Below the pieces are notes generated by a model, which saw nothing but the letters and a program-made list of their open reading frames with translations, was not told where the DNA came from and did no database searches. Of a stretch of DNA of 39,996 bases, positions 17,919-26,541 are shown piece after piece. A program made the translations under genes and the position numbers. Numbering within the stretch: position 1 is the first letter of the stretch; each line of letters begins with the position of its first letter. The stretch spans positions 1-39,996 of the forward strand of contig DAIDHC010000014.1 of the NCBI GenBank assembly GCA_027452065.1. Reading direction: 5' to 3'. This stretch comes from Bryobacterales bacterium (lineage in GTDB: Bacteria; Acidobacteriota; Terriglobia; Bryobacterales; Bryobacteraceae).

Positions 17919-18461
17919 GTAACTTCTATGGTCCCATGGACGGGAGGCGGAACACCCATTTTGGGGCGGGCGTGACGGAAGCGGGGGGAAAACCGCGATT
18001 TTTTTTGCGCGCGTGGCTGGACGGGGAATCAAGGAGATAGGGGGAATGGGTGGGAAAAGCGGGGCACCGGAGGGGAATTTCGGGGGGGAAATGCGCCGGA
18101 GATGCGTCACGAAAAACGGGCGGCGAAGGAAGCGCGGGCAGGGCGAGAGCGGGCGCGAGGGGCGCGGTGAGAGGGGTGGGCGATGGGCTTCGGCGCCGGG
18201 AATGAGATGCGGAGCGAGGGGCAAGAGGGCGGGCGTGGAGGCGAAGGACGGGGGCTGAGGCGCAGGGAGGGCGAGCGGGATTTTCACGAGGAAGAGGGCG
18301 AGGAGCGCGAGGGCGAACAGCGTTGGCATCCGGAACCAGTGCAGGAGGGGCACGGGCGGCGGCGGGCGCGGAGGGGCGGGAGGTGGTTGATTTGGCAGGA
18401 GTTATGGGTGGGCGGGGGGTTGTGATCCGGGTTTCGGCTGAGGGTGGGGCGGGGGAACGCG
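17919..18461. other. G-rich intergenic region with a G-quadruplex cluster and an eight-T run
   Basis: There is no convincing gene in this 543-base gap. Six G-tracts (18040-18044, 18048-18050, 18052-18054, 18061-18064, 18072-18075, 18082-18088) have loops of 3, 1, 6, 7 and 6 bases, so several overlapping G-quadruplexes are possible on the plus strand. An eight-T run at 17999-18006 stands out in this GC-rich DNA. The typA promoter should lie here, but I cannot place it with confidence. Confidence 0.5.
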
Positions 18462-20033
18462 TTACAGGCCGAAGGCGTAGAGGACGCGGTCGGCGGCGAT
18501 GGCGATCAACTGATGGCCGTCGATGGAGAAGCTGATCGGGTTGGCGGCGATGGCGCCGCCGGTTTGGAAATTCCAGAGGGGCTTGCCGGTGCGGGCGTCG
18601 AGGGCGTAGAAATTGCCTTCGTCGGAGCCGGAGAAAACGAGGCCGCCGGCGGTGGAGAGGACTCCGGCCCAGGGCGGGGAGTGGAGTTTGAACTCCCAGC
18701 GGAGGTCGCCGGTTGTGGCTTCGAGAGCGCGGATGGCGCCCCAGGCATCGGCGGCGGGGAGTTCCTCTTCGCCGCCGCCCATGAACTCGGTGCCGGGCTT
18801 GTAGGGCGTGTCGCGCTTGAAATAGCGGGCGCCGATTTCGCGGACGGCAACGTAAAAATATCCGGTGGCGGGGCTGAAGGACGGGCTGAACCAGACGGTG
18901 GCGCCGTTCAGGTTGGGCCAGACGAGCGCGCCCTCGGTGGTCGGTTCCGACTGAGCGGAGGGGATGGGCTTGCCTTTGGCGTCGAGGCCCTTGGCCCAGG
19001 TTTGTTTGGCGTAGGGTTTGCCGGCGACGAATTCGCCGGTGACGCGGTCGAGGACGTAGTAGAAAGCGTTGCGGTTGGCGACGGCGACGAGCTTGCGGGG
19101 CGTGCCGCCGACTTCGGCGTCGAACAGGACGGGGACGTGGGCGGAATCCCAGTCGTGGGTGTCGTGGGGGGTGAATTGAAAATACCAGCGGAGCTTGCCG
19201 GTATCGGCGTCGAGAGCGACCAGCGAACAGGAGTAAAGGTTGTCGCCGCGGCGGACGTCGCCGTTCCAGTCCGGGGCGGGATTGCCGATGCCCCAGTAGA
19301 CGAGATTGAGGGAGGGATCGAAGGAGCCGGTGACCCAGGTGGGGGCGCCGCCGGTTTTCCAACTGTCGCCGGACCAGGTTTCGTGGCCGGGCTCGCCGGG
19401 AGCGGGGACGGTGTAGAAGCGCCAGGCCCGCTTGCCGGATTTGGCGTCGTAGGCGTCGAGGAAGCCGCGGATGCCGGCCTCGCCGCCGCTGACGCCGACG
19501 ACGATTTTGCCGGCGATGGCGAGGGGCGCCATGGTCATGCTGTAGCCGAGCTTGTAGTCGAGCACTTGGGCGGACCAGCGCTCGGCGCCGCCGGCGAGAT
19601 CGAGGGCGATGAGGAAGCCGTCGAGGGTGGCGACGTAGAGTTTGTCGTCGAGCACGGCGGGGCCGCGGCTGGAGTGGCCGAAGCCGATGCTGCGGAAGTC
19701 GGCGGGCAGGGGGCGCTTCCAGGTCCAGAGGGTGCGGCCGGTGTGGCCGTCGAGGGCGGCGGCGGAGTTGGGGCCGGTGATGTAGACGACGCCGTCGATG
19801 ACGATGGGGGAGACTTCATTCTGCGGATCGGGGAACTGGTAGGCCCATTTGACGTGGAGGCGGGAGACGGTTTGGGCGTTGATTTCGGAGAGCGGCGAGT
19901 AGCGCTGGCCGGCGAGGTCGCGCGAGTAGGTGAGCCAGTTGCCGGGCTCGCGGCCGGCGTTGACGATGCGGGCGAAGGGGACCTGGGCGAGGGCGGGGGC
20001 GCAGGCGAGCAGGAGCAGGGCGGGGAGTTTCAT
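18462..20033 (-). CDS. PQQ-dependent dehydrogenase (quinoprotein alcohol dehydrogenase-like)
   Basis: A 523-residue periplasmic quinoprotein with signal peptide MKLPALLLLACAPALA and an eight-bladed propeller of tryptophan-docking repeats (GKRAWRFYT, GKLRWYFQ, GDLRWEFK, GKPLWNF). It starts in the family manner with GNWLTYSRDLAGQRYSPL. Metal/PQQ ligands by comparison with methanol dehydrogenase are Glu185 (GGEAG), Asn251 (GIGNPAPDW) and Asp296 (HDWDSA). Ala298, two residues after the catalytic Asp, is what calcium enzymes have, whereas lanthanide (XoxF-type) enzymes have a second Asp there. The adjacent Cys-Cys pair of methanol dehydrogenase is not seen. It shares an ATGA overlap with the dihaem cytochrome gene upstream, its probable electron acceptor. 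The substrate is unknown; an alcohol, aldehyde or sugar is likely. Confidence 0.9.
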   Translation of the reverse strand: MKLPALLLLACAPALAQVPFARIVNAGREPGNWLTYSRDLAGQRYSPLSEINAQTVSRLHVKWAYQFPDPQNEVSPIVIDGVVYITGPNSAAALDGHTGRTLWTWKRPLPADFRSIGFGHSSRGPAVLDDKLYVATLDGFLIALDLAGGAERWSAQVLDYKLGYSMTMAPLAIAGKIVVGVSGGEAGIRGFLDAYDAKSGKRAWRFYTVPAPGEPGHETWSGDSWKTGGAPTWVTGSFDPSLNLVYWGIGNPAPDWNGDVRRGDNLYSCSLVALDADTGKLRWYFQFTPHDTHDWDSAHVPVLFDAEVGGTPRKLVAVANRNAFYYVLDRVTGEFVAGKPYAKQTWAKGLDAKGKPIPSAQSEPTTEGALVWPNLNGATVWFSPSFSPATGYFYVAVREIGARYFKRDTPYKPGTEFMGGGEEELPAADAWGAIRALEATTGDLRWEFKLHSPPWAGVLSTAGGLVFSGSDEGNFYALDARTGKPLWNFQTGGAIAANPISFSIDGHQLIAIAADRVLYAFGL

Positions 20034-20830
20034 GGGCGGCCCGTCCGGGAGGCGAGGAAGGCGACGAGGTCGTCGAGCTCGGCCGGGGAGAAGACAGCGG
20101 CAAAGGAGGGCATGGGCGTCTGGTGGGGGAGCTTGTTCAGGGCGCGGAGATCGCTTTTGCGGAAACTGTAGATTTTGTTTTGGGCGTCCTTGAGCTGGAT
20201 GGTGAAGGAGTCCTCATTGAGGCGGATGCCGCGAACGGCGCGGCCATCGGAGGGGACGGCTTCGACGAACAGAAAGCCGTCGGGGAGCGTTTCGGCGGGA
20301 TGGAGCAGCGTCTGGCGAAGGCGGGCGGCGCCGCGTTTGACGCCGATGCCAGTCAACTCGGGGCCGAAACCGGAGCCCTGGCCGGCGAGAATGTGGCAGC
20401 CGGAGCATCCGCCGCGGCGGTAGAGCAGTTCTCCGCGCGCCGGATTGCCGGGGAGGGTTTCTTTGGGCACGGCGCCGAGGCTGCGCACGAAGGCGGCGAG
20501 ATTGGCGATGTCGTCGGGGCTGAGATACCAGCCGTCGGGCATGTCGGGCGGGATGCCGAGTTGGATAAGGGATTTGAGCGCGGCGTCGTCCGGGGCGCGA
20601 TCGAGCGTGGCGCGGCGGAGGTCGGGGCCGCGGCCGCCGCCGCCGTTGAGTCCGTGGCAGAGGGCGCAGTGCTGCTGGAAGATGACCTTGCCGGCGCCGG
20701 GCGATGGCTGGCCGGGCAGTTGGGCGAAGGCGGAAGGAACGAGCAGAAGAGCGCCGAGAGCGATCCGCAGGCCGGCGCGCGGTGCCTGGCTTCGGGGCGT
20801 CCGGCGGTGAAACAACGGGTGGCTGGCCAT
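20030..20830 (-). CDS. Dihaem cytochrome c, electron partner of the PQQ dehydrogenase
   Basis: A 266-residue exported protein with a long basic n-region before its hydrophobic core (LRIALGALLLVPSAFA). Two cytochrome c modules are present: CALCH at Cys55 and CSGCH at Cys142. Likely Met ligands are in PPDMPDGWYLS and TPMPSFAA. The segment RAVRGIRLNEDSFTIQLKDA, then LDDLVAFLAS, resembles the haem-binding domain (TIGR02603-like) common in planctomycetes, verrucomicrobia and acidobacteria. The gene leads a two-gene unit, and its stop overlaps the PQQ dehydrogenase start (ATGA). I infer that it carries electrons from that enzyme towards the respiratory chain. It lies 93 bases downstream of the sulfur/Rieske cluster on the same strand, so readthrough is possible. 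No Shine-Dalgarno is visible. Confidence 0.88.
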   Translation of the reverse strand: MASHPLFHRRTPRSQAPRAGLRIALGALLLVPSAFAQLPGQPSPGAGKVIFQQHCALCHGLNGGGGRGPDLRRATLDRAPDDAALKSLIQLGIPPDMPDGWYLSPDDIANLAAFVRSLGAVPKETLPGNPARGELLYRRGGCSGCHILAGQGSGFGPELTGIGVKRGAARLRQTLLHPAETLPDGFLFVEAVPSDGRAVRGIRLNEDSFTIQLKDAQNKIYSFRKSDLRALNKLPHQTPMPSFAAVFSPAELDDLVAFLASRTGRP

Positions 20831-20923
20831 TGTTACGAAGCCCGGAGGAGCGGCTGCCGCGCGGGCGACAGCGCTCCGGGGTGACTCATCGTACTACAAA
20901 CGGGGCGGGGCGATGGGTGGGCT

Positions 20924-22180
20924 TCAGCAGCCTTCCTTTTTCTTTTTGGGCGGGGGCTGTGTGGCGCCGGCGGGGCCGGCGGCGAGCACGGGAGGCGCGA
21001 GTTTGGGGAGCGCGGGCGCGGGGGCGGCGGAGGCTCCGGTGGTCTGCGGGGCGCCGCCGAAGTACTTGGCGACTTGCGCTTGTTTTTCAAATGCGGCGGC
21101 GGGTGCTTCGGCGGAGGGTTTGGGGAACAGCACCTGGTCGCGCCAGGCGCGGAGGCCGCCAGAGAGCAGATAGACGGAGCGGAAGCCCTGGGCCTGGAGA
21201 AGGAACCAGGCCTGGGCGGCCTGGGTGCCGTCGTCCGAGCACAGGATGATGGTTTGATTGCGGGGCGCGAAATCGGCGTTGAGCGAGGCGAGGGGGAGAT
21301 TTTGCGCGGTGGGGATGTGGTAGGAGGCGAAGTCGGTTTCGGAGCGGACATCGACGAGAGCGAAATCGTTGCGGCCCTGGATGATCCAATCGGCGAGAGT
21401 GGCGGGGGCGAGCGATGTGGCGTCATGGGAGGCGCGGAGGGCGAGATCGCGGGTGTCGACGGTGACGCGGGCGCCGCGGTAGGGGCTGCCGGCGAGAGCG
21501 GCGGCGAGTCCGAGGGCGGCGAGGCCGAAGGCGAGGCGGCGGACGGGAGTGAGGCGCCAGGGGAGGGCGGTGAGGGAACCGTTGGGGTCGGGAAGTTTGC
21601 CGGCGGTTTTCTTCTCGGCCCACTCGGCGGCGGCGAAAGCGGCCAGCGCCATGAGGACGACGGCGAAGACGAGCAGGCCGTAGGAGACGTGGAAGAGGGC
21701 CGGGAGAGTGATCTGACCCAGGGATGTGGAGTGGAGGAAGGTTTCGAGAGAGGGATAGACCTCGGCGAAACCGAAGAGGCCGGCGAGCATACCGGCGAGA
21801 TACACCATGCCGTCGATGCGGCCGGTGGCGGCCGAGACGCAGGAGGTGCCGGGGCAGTAGCCGCCGATGACGAAGCCGACGCCGAGCAGGAGGCCGCCGA
21901 CGATCTGGGGCACGACGAAGGTGGGGACGAGATAGACGAGCGAGAGGTCGAGGAAGCCGATGCGAGCCAGGAGATAGACGCCGGTCATGGCGGTGATGAT
22001 GGCGGTGAACATGACCTTGAGGACGCTGAGGTCGGTGAAGTAGAACTGGGCGGCGAGCTTGCGGCCGCTGCCGAAGCCGGCGCGCTCGAGGAAGAAGCCG
22101 AAGGCGATGCCGATGACGAAGGCGAGGATGAGGCTGGTTTCGTCGCCAAAGAGGCCGTATTTGAAGAAAGGAGCGTTCAT
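20924..22180 (-). CDS. YeeE/YedE sulfur transporter fused to rhodanese
   Basis: A 418-residue fusion. Residues 1-about 235 form a YeeE/YedE (PF04143-type) membrane domain with the conserved cysteine motif GGYCPGTSC (Cys109, Cys114). TsuA-type members use such cysteines to pass thiosulfate across the membrane. Residues about 250-345 form a rhodanese domain (FALVDVRSETDFASYHIP; active-site loop ILCSDDGTQA with Cys314), which carries sulfane sulfur as a persulfide. The tail is Pro/Ala-rich and ends KKKKEGC. The ATG at 22180 lies 4 bases after the stop of the other YeeE/YedE gene. The open frame continues to 22564, but that part is antisense-like noise over the neighbour. I infer uptake or export of reduced sulfur coupled to persulfide transfer. 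It is the last gene of the Rieske/Psr cluster. Confidence 0.88.
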   Translation of the reverse strand: MNAPFFKYGLFGDETSLILAFVIGIAFGFFLERAGFGSGRKLAAQFYFTDLSVLKVMFTAIITAMTGVYLLARIGFLDLSLVYLVPTFVVPQIVGGLLLGVGFVIGGYCPGTSCVSAATGRIDGMVYLAGMLAGLFGFAEVYPSLETFLHSTSLGQITLPALFHVSYGLLVFAVVLMALAAFAAAEWAEKKTAGKLPDPNGSLTALPWRLTPVRRLAFGLAALGLAAALAGSPYRGARVTVDTRDLALRASHDATSLAPATLADWIIQGRNDFALVDVRSETDFASYHIPTAQNLPLASLNADFAPRNQTIILCSDDGTQAAQAWFLLQAQGFRSVYLLSGGLRAWRDQVLFPKPSAEAPAAAFEKQAQVAKYFGGAPQTTGASAAPAPALPKLAPPVLAAGPAGATQPPPKKKKEGC

Positions 22181-22184
22181 AGGA

Positions 22185-22715
22185 TTATGTCCATTGCTTT
22201 CTGACGAAGTAGGCGACGGCATAAGCGCCGGCGAAGACGCACAACATGAAGGCCCAGCTACCGACGTTGAGCAGGGCGCCGCCGGTGAGGGCCTGGCCGC
22301 TGGTGCAGCCGAGAGCGATCTTGGCGCCGATGCCCATGAGAGCGCCGCCGGTGAAGGCGAGGGCGAGGCGGGGGGCGGTGGAAATGCGCGGGCCTTTCTC
22401 GACGGTGAACTTGAGGCGGTTGGCGAGGACGCCGGAGAGGAATCCGCCGGCGAAGACGCCGAGGACTTCGAAGACCAGCCAATCCTTGAGAGGGCTGCGG
22501 GAGCCGTCGCCGAGATACTCGGCGTAGAAGGCGTTGTGCCCGGCGTGGGCGGGCGCGATGGCATGGGCGGCGGCGGCGACGGCGGTGGTGAAAGCGCCGG
22601 AAGCGCCGAGGCCGCGGCCCATGATGACGAAGGAGGCGAGCAGGACGAGGCCGAGCCCGAAGCCGGCCCAATAGGAGTTCCAGTAGGGTTGTGGGGAGCG
22701 ATCAGGGGATTCCAT
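22185..22715 (-). CDS. YeeE/YedE family half-transporter
   Basis: A 176-residue membrane protein with about four to five helices and the family Cys motif (GCTSGQALTGGALL, Cys137), preceded by GGALMGIGAKIA. Single-module YeeE/YedE proteins usually work as pairs, for example the PmpA/PmpB type linked to sulfide-responsive operons. The partner here is the next gene. The ATG at 22715 is chosen because GAGAGG lies about 7 bases upstream. A TTG at 22733 would overlap the stop of the NrfD gene. A soluble loop between helices (HNAFYAEYLGDGSRSPLK) is somewhat long for the family. Role: half of a thiosulfate/sulfur-compound channel feeding or draining the adjacent Mo enzyme (inference). Confidence 0.85.
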   Translation of the reverse strand: MESPDRSPQPYWNSYWAGFGLGLVLLASFVIMGRGLGASGAFTTAVAAAAHAIAPAHAGHNAFYAEYLGDGSRSPLKDWLVFEVLGVFAGGFLSGVLANRLKFTVEKGPRISTAPRLALAFTGGALMGIGAKIALGCTSGQALTGGALLNVGSWAFMLCVFAGAYAVAYFVRKQWT

Positions 22716-22729
22716 GGATGATGTGCCTC

Positions 22730-23773
22730 TCAATTCAGAGCGTGAAACCAGTGGCTTTCCTGGCCGGCGGCTACCAGGATGACGCGGAGGGCGATGCCTC
22801 CGAACAGTACGAGCACCGCGGGGGCGAGCGTGTGGCGGATGCGATGGGTGAGCTCGAGCGTCTGCAACAGAAGCGGAATGAGGATGCCGAGGCCGACGAC
22901 GAAGACCCAGAAGGGCGCGGCGTAGGGGCCGGTGAGCAGCAGACCGGCGGCCTGACGATGAACGGCGGTGGAGGTGAGGTGGCCGAGGAGGAAGAGGCCG
23001 AGGAGAGCGAGTTCGATGGTGAGGAAGCTGTTGTCGGCGCCGGCGAGAACGGGGCCGGCGTTGGGGTCGAGCGGGCGCGCGCCGGAGACGCGGGCGAGGG
23101 AGGAGAGGAGGAAGTCGGCGAAGGCGGGGCGTTCCTCATCGGGCGCGCTGAGCACGAGGATGCCGTGGAGCAGAGCGGCGGCGGCGGAGAGGCCGGAGAA
23201 AAGGAAGAGCGGGCCGAGCAGGGCGCTGTTCCAGAGGGGACGGGCGCCGAGGGCGCCGAGCAGAATGCCGGTGTAGATGCCGAGGGCGACGCCGAGAGCG
23301 ACGTTGGCGAAGCCGATGGCGAGGACGAGGCGGAGGCGGGCGAGGATGAAGTCGCTGATGGCGACCAGCACGGGGAAGCGCCGGGCGAGGGCGGGGATGG
23401 CCTCGGGCAGGTGAGCGAGGGCGTTGGCGAGCAGAGCCGGGTAGACGAGCAGGAGAATCCACGAGCCCCAGGACATGGGCGAGGTGGGCTCGAAAGTGGT
23501 GTAGAGGCGCCAGACGTGGAGCTTGTGAGCGAGGTCGAGGAAGAGCGCGAACATGCCGAGGCTGAGAGCGGCGAGGCCGAGCAGGGGGCCGATGGTGCAG
23601 CAGACCAGGGCCTCGCGGCGGCTGGGGCGGAGGACGATGAGGCGGATGCCGGCGATGATCATCAGTCCGGCGACGAGGCCGCCGAGGAAGAGGTAGACGG
23701 GGATCTGCCACTCCCAGACGTGGAGGCTGGGGTCGATCAAGGGATTATGACGCGTGGTAGTGAGTTCAATCAT
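22730..23773 (-). CDS. NrfD/PsrC-type quinone-interacting membrane subunit
   Basis: A 347-residue protein with about nine hydrophobic helices and the NrfD-family opening HVWEWQIPVYLFLGGLVAGL, then FLDLAHKLHVWRLYTTFEPTSPMSWGSW, which contains residues that line the quinone site in PsrC. It anchors the Mo and FeS subunits to the membrane and exchanges electrons with the quinone pool. It starts 6 bases after the ferredoxin subunit stop, and its own stop lies just before the YeeE/YedE gene. Gene order Mo-FeS-NrfD matches polysulfide, thiosulfate and tetrathionate reductases. I keep to NrfD/PsrC, since sequence alone does not show the substrate. Confidence 0.9.
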   Translation of the reverse strand: MIELTTTRHNPLIDPSLHVWEWQIPVYLFLGGLVAGLMIIAGIRLIVLRPSRREALVCCTIGPLLGLAALSLGMFALFLDLAHKLHVWRLYTTFEPTSPMSWGSWILLLVYPALLANALAHLPEAIPALARRFPVLVAISDFILARLRLVLAIGFANVALGVALGIYTGILLGALGARPLWNSALLGPLFLFSGLSAAAALLHGILVLSAPDEERPAFADFLLSSLARVSGARPLDPNAGPVLAGADNSFLTIELALLGLFLLGHLTSTAVHRQAAGLLLTGPYAAPFWVFVVGLGILIPLLLQTLELTHRIRHTLAPAVLVLFGGIALRVILVAAGQESHWFHALN

Positions 23774-23779
23774 GGCGGT

Positions 23780-24319
23780 TCACGTGAGATAGAAAACTCG
23801 GGGTTGGGTACCGGCTTCGGGAAGAAGCGTGTGATGGGTGCGCGAGGCGAGCAGGCGGCTCACTTCGCTCGTGGGGTCGTCGAGGTCGCCGAAGTGCATG
23901 CAGTGGGTGGGGCAGACGGAGACGCAGGCGGGGTCGAGGCCCTTGGCGACGCGATGGATGCAGAAGGTGCACTTGTCGGCGTAGCCGTCGGGATGGATGA
24001 AGCGGGCGTCGTAGGGGCAGGCGGCGAGGCAGGCCTTGCAGCCGATGCAGAGATCGTGGTGGACCAGGACGACGCCGCCGAAGTCATGGACGTGGCTGGC
24101 GCCGGTGGGGCAGCAGGAGACGCAGGGCGGCTCGGCGCAATGGTTGCAGCGCTCGGAGCGGATTTCGAGGTGAGGCGTGGGGAAGGCGCCGTGGACTTCC
24201 TCGACGATCCAGTCGCGGCAGTAGCCTTGGGGGACGCTGTTTTCGGTTTTGCAGGCGACGACGCAGTCCTGGCAGCCGACGCAGCGGCGGGTATCGATGA
24301 CCATGGCGAAGCGGGACAT
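23780..24319 (-). CDS. PsrB/DmsB-like four-cluster [4Fe-4S] electron-transfer subunit
   Basis: A 179-residue ferredoxin-like subunit with the sixteen Cys expected for four [4Fe-4S] clusters. The groups are CVGCQDCVVAC, CNHCAEPPCVSCC, CIGCKACLAAC and CTFCIHRV, with the later C residues in DPACVSVCP. Length and order fit the PsrB/PhsB/NrfC/DmsB family. It sits between the catalytic Mo subunit (stop 2 bases upstream) and the NrfD membrane subunit, so it wires the Mo site to quinone. It lacks its own signal peptide. In this family the subunit is carried out by the Tat system together with the Mo subunit, whose Tat leader is present. Confidence 0.94.
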   Translation of the reverse strand: MSRFAMVIDTRRCVGCQDCVVACKTENSVPQGYCRDWIVEEVHGAFPTPHLEIRSERCNHCAEPPCVSCCPTGASHVHDFGGVVLVHHDLCIGCKACLAACPYDARFIHPDGYADKCTFCIHRVAKGLDPACVSVCPTHCMHFGDLDDPTSEVSRLLASRTHHTLLPEAGTQPRVFYLT

Positions 24320-24321
24320 GA

Positions 24322-26541
24322 TCAGGCCTCCCTTTCGAGCGTCACGAAATTGACGTTCATGCCGGTGCCGCCCATGAGGGGGTCGGTTTTGTAGCGGGTG
24401 ATGAGGCCGGCGTCGCTGGCGCCTTTGCCGAAGGCGTGGGGCAGGCCTTTGGCGGTGTGGCCGAAGCCGTGGACCATGTAGACGCAGTCGGGGCGGATGC
24501 GCTCTGTAGCCTTGACGCGGATGCGGTTGGAGAGGCGGCCGTCCTGGTTGCGGAGGCGGACGTAGTCGCCGCTGTTCAAGCCGAGGCGGCGGGCCTCGGC
24601 GGCGTTCAACCAGACCGAATTCTCACTCATCAGGTCGCTGAGCAGAGGGTTGGTCTGGGTGCGGCTGAACGAGTGCACGGGGGCGCGGCCGAACAGGAGG
24701 CGGTAGGAGCCGGGCGGTCCTGGTTCGGGCGGAGTGTATTTGGGCACGGGGTCGAAGCCGGCCTGGGCGAGCTGGGTGGAATAGAACTCGATTTTTTTCG
24801 ACGGCGTGTCGAATGTGGCGGGCGCGCCGTCGTCGAAATAGATGGGCGGCTGTTTGCCGGTGAGGATTCCCTGGCGTTTGAGCTCGTCGAAGCTGTAGCC
24901 GCCGGCTTTCAGGCGCGCGGCGAGGTAGTCTTCGATGTCGTTCCACGGGTAGTAGGCGCCGAGGCCGAGCTTTTCGGCGAGCCGCTTGGCGATCCACCAG
25001 TTGGGCTTCTGGTGGGCGGGCGATGGGATGACGGGCTGGCGCAAAGCGATGAAGGGGTGTTTGAATAGCTCGGGATTCATCTCGTCGTGGCGCTCGAGAT
25101 AGACCGACTCGGGGAGGACGACGTCGGCCCAGCCGGCGATTTCGCTGCCGATGACGTCGACGACGACGAGGAGATCGAGCTGTTGAATGGCGCGGATGGT
25201 CTCGTCCTGATTGGGGAGCGAGTTGATGAGATTGGTGGCGTAGACCAGCCAGCCTTTCACCGGATAGGGCTTGCCGGTGATGGTGGCGTCGCGAATGGCG
25301 GTGCTGATGTTTTCGCCGGCGAAGGGGAATTTATTGATGAGGCTTTCGATCTTGGGCTTGGAGGGCTTGGGAAGCGGAGGATAAGGATAAGCGGGGACGT
25401 CCATGCTGGAGGGGATGTAGAAACCGCCCTTGCGGCCCCAACTGCCCATGAGAGCGTTGAGAAGGGCGACGGCGCGGACGCGCTGGGTGTCGTCGCCGTA
25501 CCAGTTGGAGTGGCGCCCCGGGTGGATGAGAGTGGCGGGGCGGTACCGGGCCATCTCGCGGGCGGTGGCGCGGATGGTGTCGGGATCGATGCCGGTTTCC
25601 GGGTAAGCCCATTCGGGAGTGTAGGGCCGGAGCTCGGCGGCGAACTGCTCGAAGCCGAAGCCGTATTTTTCGACGTAGGCTTTGTCGTAGAGGTTTTCGC
25701 CGACGATGACGTTCATCCAGGCGAGCAGCAGGGCGAGATCGGTGCCGGCTTTGATCGGGAGATAGAACTTAGCCTTGGAGGCGGCGACGGAGAAGCGGGG
25801 GTCGGCGACGATGATGCTGGCGCCGCGGCCGACGGCTGTGGCGAACTCCTGCACCTGGGTGTTGTGCATGTTCTCGCCGAGGTGGGAGCCGATGAGGACG
25901 AGACACTGGGCGTTTTCGATGTCGGTGCGCTCGGGAGAACCGACGTCGTCGCCGAAGGTGAGGCGGAAGGCGGTGTCGCGGGGGCCGCGGCACTGGGCGA
26001 AGGAAGGGGCGGCGATGTTGACGGCGCCGTAAGCTTTGAGCGTGTGCTTGAGGAAAGTGCCGCCGATGCCGTGGACGAAAGCGGCGAAAGATTCCGGGCC
26101 GTAAGTGGCTTGAATTTTGCGCATGCGGGCGGCGATGAAATCGAGAGCCTCGTCCCAGGAAACGGCTTTCCATTTTTCCTGGCCGCGCTCGCTGACGCGG
26201 AGCAGAGGAGTGCGAACGCGGTCGGGATCGAAATGGGCGCCGACGCCGCCGGTGCCGCGGGGGCAGAGGCGTCCGCGGGAGAGCGGGTCGAGCGGGTTGC
26301 CTTCGATTTTCCAGAGCTTGCCGTCACGGACGGTGGCGATGGCGCCGCACTTCCAGAAGCAGAGGTCGCAGAAGGTGGGGACCTGGCGCAGGCCTTTTTC
26401 GGCGGGCTTGCCGTTGGACAGGGACTCGGCGAAGGTTCCGGCGGCGCCGAGTGCGGCGACAGAGGCGGCGGTGATTTTAAGAAACCGGCGGCGGGAGACG
26501 GACGGCGCGGCGGCGTTGAGAACGCGTTGATCAGTGGACAT
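24322..26541 (-). CDS. PsrA/PhsA-like molybdopterin oxidoreductase, Tat-exported
   Basis: A 739-residue catalytic subunit of the DMSO-reductase superfamily (Mo-bis-MGD). A twin-arginine leader (SRRRFLKITAAS) precedes the [4Fe-4S] site Cys58-x2-Cys61-x3-Cys65-x27-Cys93. Cys184 (SFAQCRGPRD) lies where a Cys ligands molybdenum in the polysulfide/thiosulfate reductases. The MGD-binding C-terminal domain starts near residue 610 (RLLFGRAPVHSFSRTQTNP) and ends GGTGMNVNFV. Family members reduce polysulfide, thiosulfate or tetrathionate, and some run oxidatively. The start at 26541 overlaps the cytochrome gene's stop by 11 bases. The open frame continues much further upstream, but there it is only the shadow of the cytochrome gene. 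Translation is probably coupled. Confidence 0.92.
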   Translation of the reverse strand: MSTDQRVLNAAAPSVSRRRFLKITAASVAALGAAGTFAESLSNGKPAEKGLRQVPTFCDLCFWKCGAIATVRDGKLWKIEGNPLDPLSRGRLCPRGTGGVGAHFDPDRVRTPLLRVSERGQEKWKAVSWDEALDFIAARMRKIQATYGPESFAAFVHGIGGTFLKHTLKAYGAVNIAAPSFAQCRGPRDTAFRLTFGDDVGSPERTDIENAQCLVLIGSHLGENMHNTQVQEFATAVGRGASIIVADPRFSVAASKAKFYLPIKAGTDLALLLAWMNVIVGENLYDKAYVEKYGFGFEQFAAELRPYTPEWAYPETGIDPDTIRATAREMARYRPATLIHPGRHSNWYGDDTQRVRAVALLNALMGSWGRKGGFYIPSSMDVPAYPYPPLPKPSKPKIESLINKFPFAGENISTAIRDATITGKPYPVKGWLVYATNLINSLPNQDETIRAIQQLDLLVVVDVIGSEIAGWADVVLPESVYLERHDEMNPELFKHPFIALRQPVIPSPAHQKPNWWIAKRLAEKLGLGAYYPWNDIEDYLAARLKAGGYSFDELKRQGILTGKQPPIYFDDGAPATFDTPSKKIEFYSTQLAQAGFDPVPKYTPPEPGPPGSYRLLFGRAPVHSFSRTQTNPLLSDLMSENSVWLNAAEARRLGLNSGDYVRLRNQDGRLSNRIRVKATERIRPDCVYMVHGFGHTAKGLPHAFGKGASDAGLITRYKTDPLMGGTGMNVNFVTLEREA

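Noticed and set aside
17919..18353. N-terminal extension of typA with a hydrophobic, signal-like start
   Set aside because: TypA is a cytosolic ribosome-binding GTPase. The start at 17918 gives the usual length, and the extension is Pro/Ser/Arg low complexity after the first helix.
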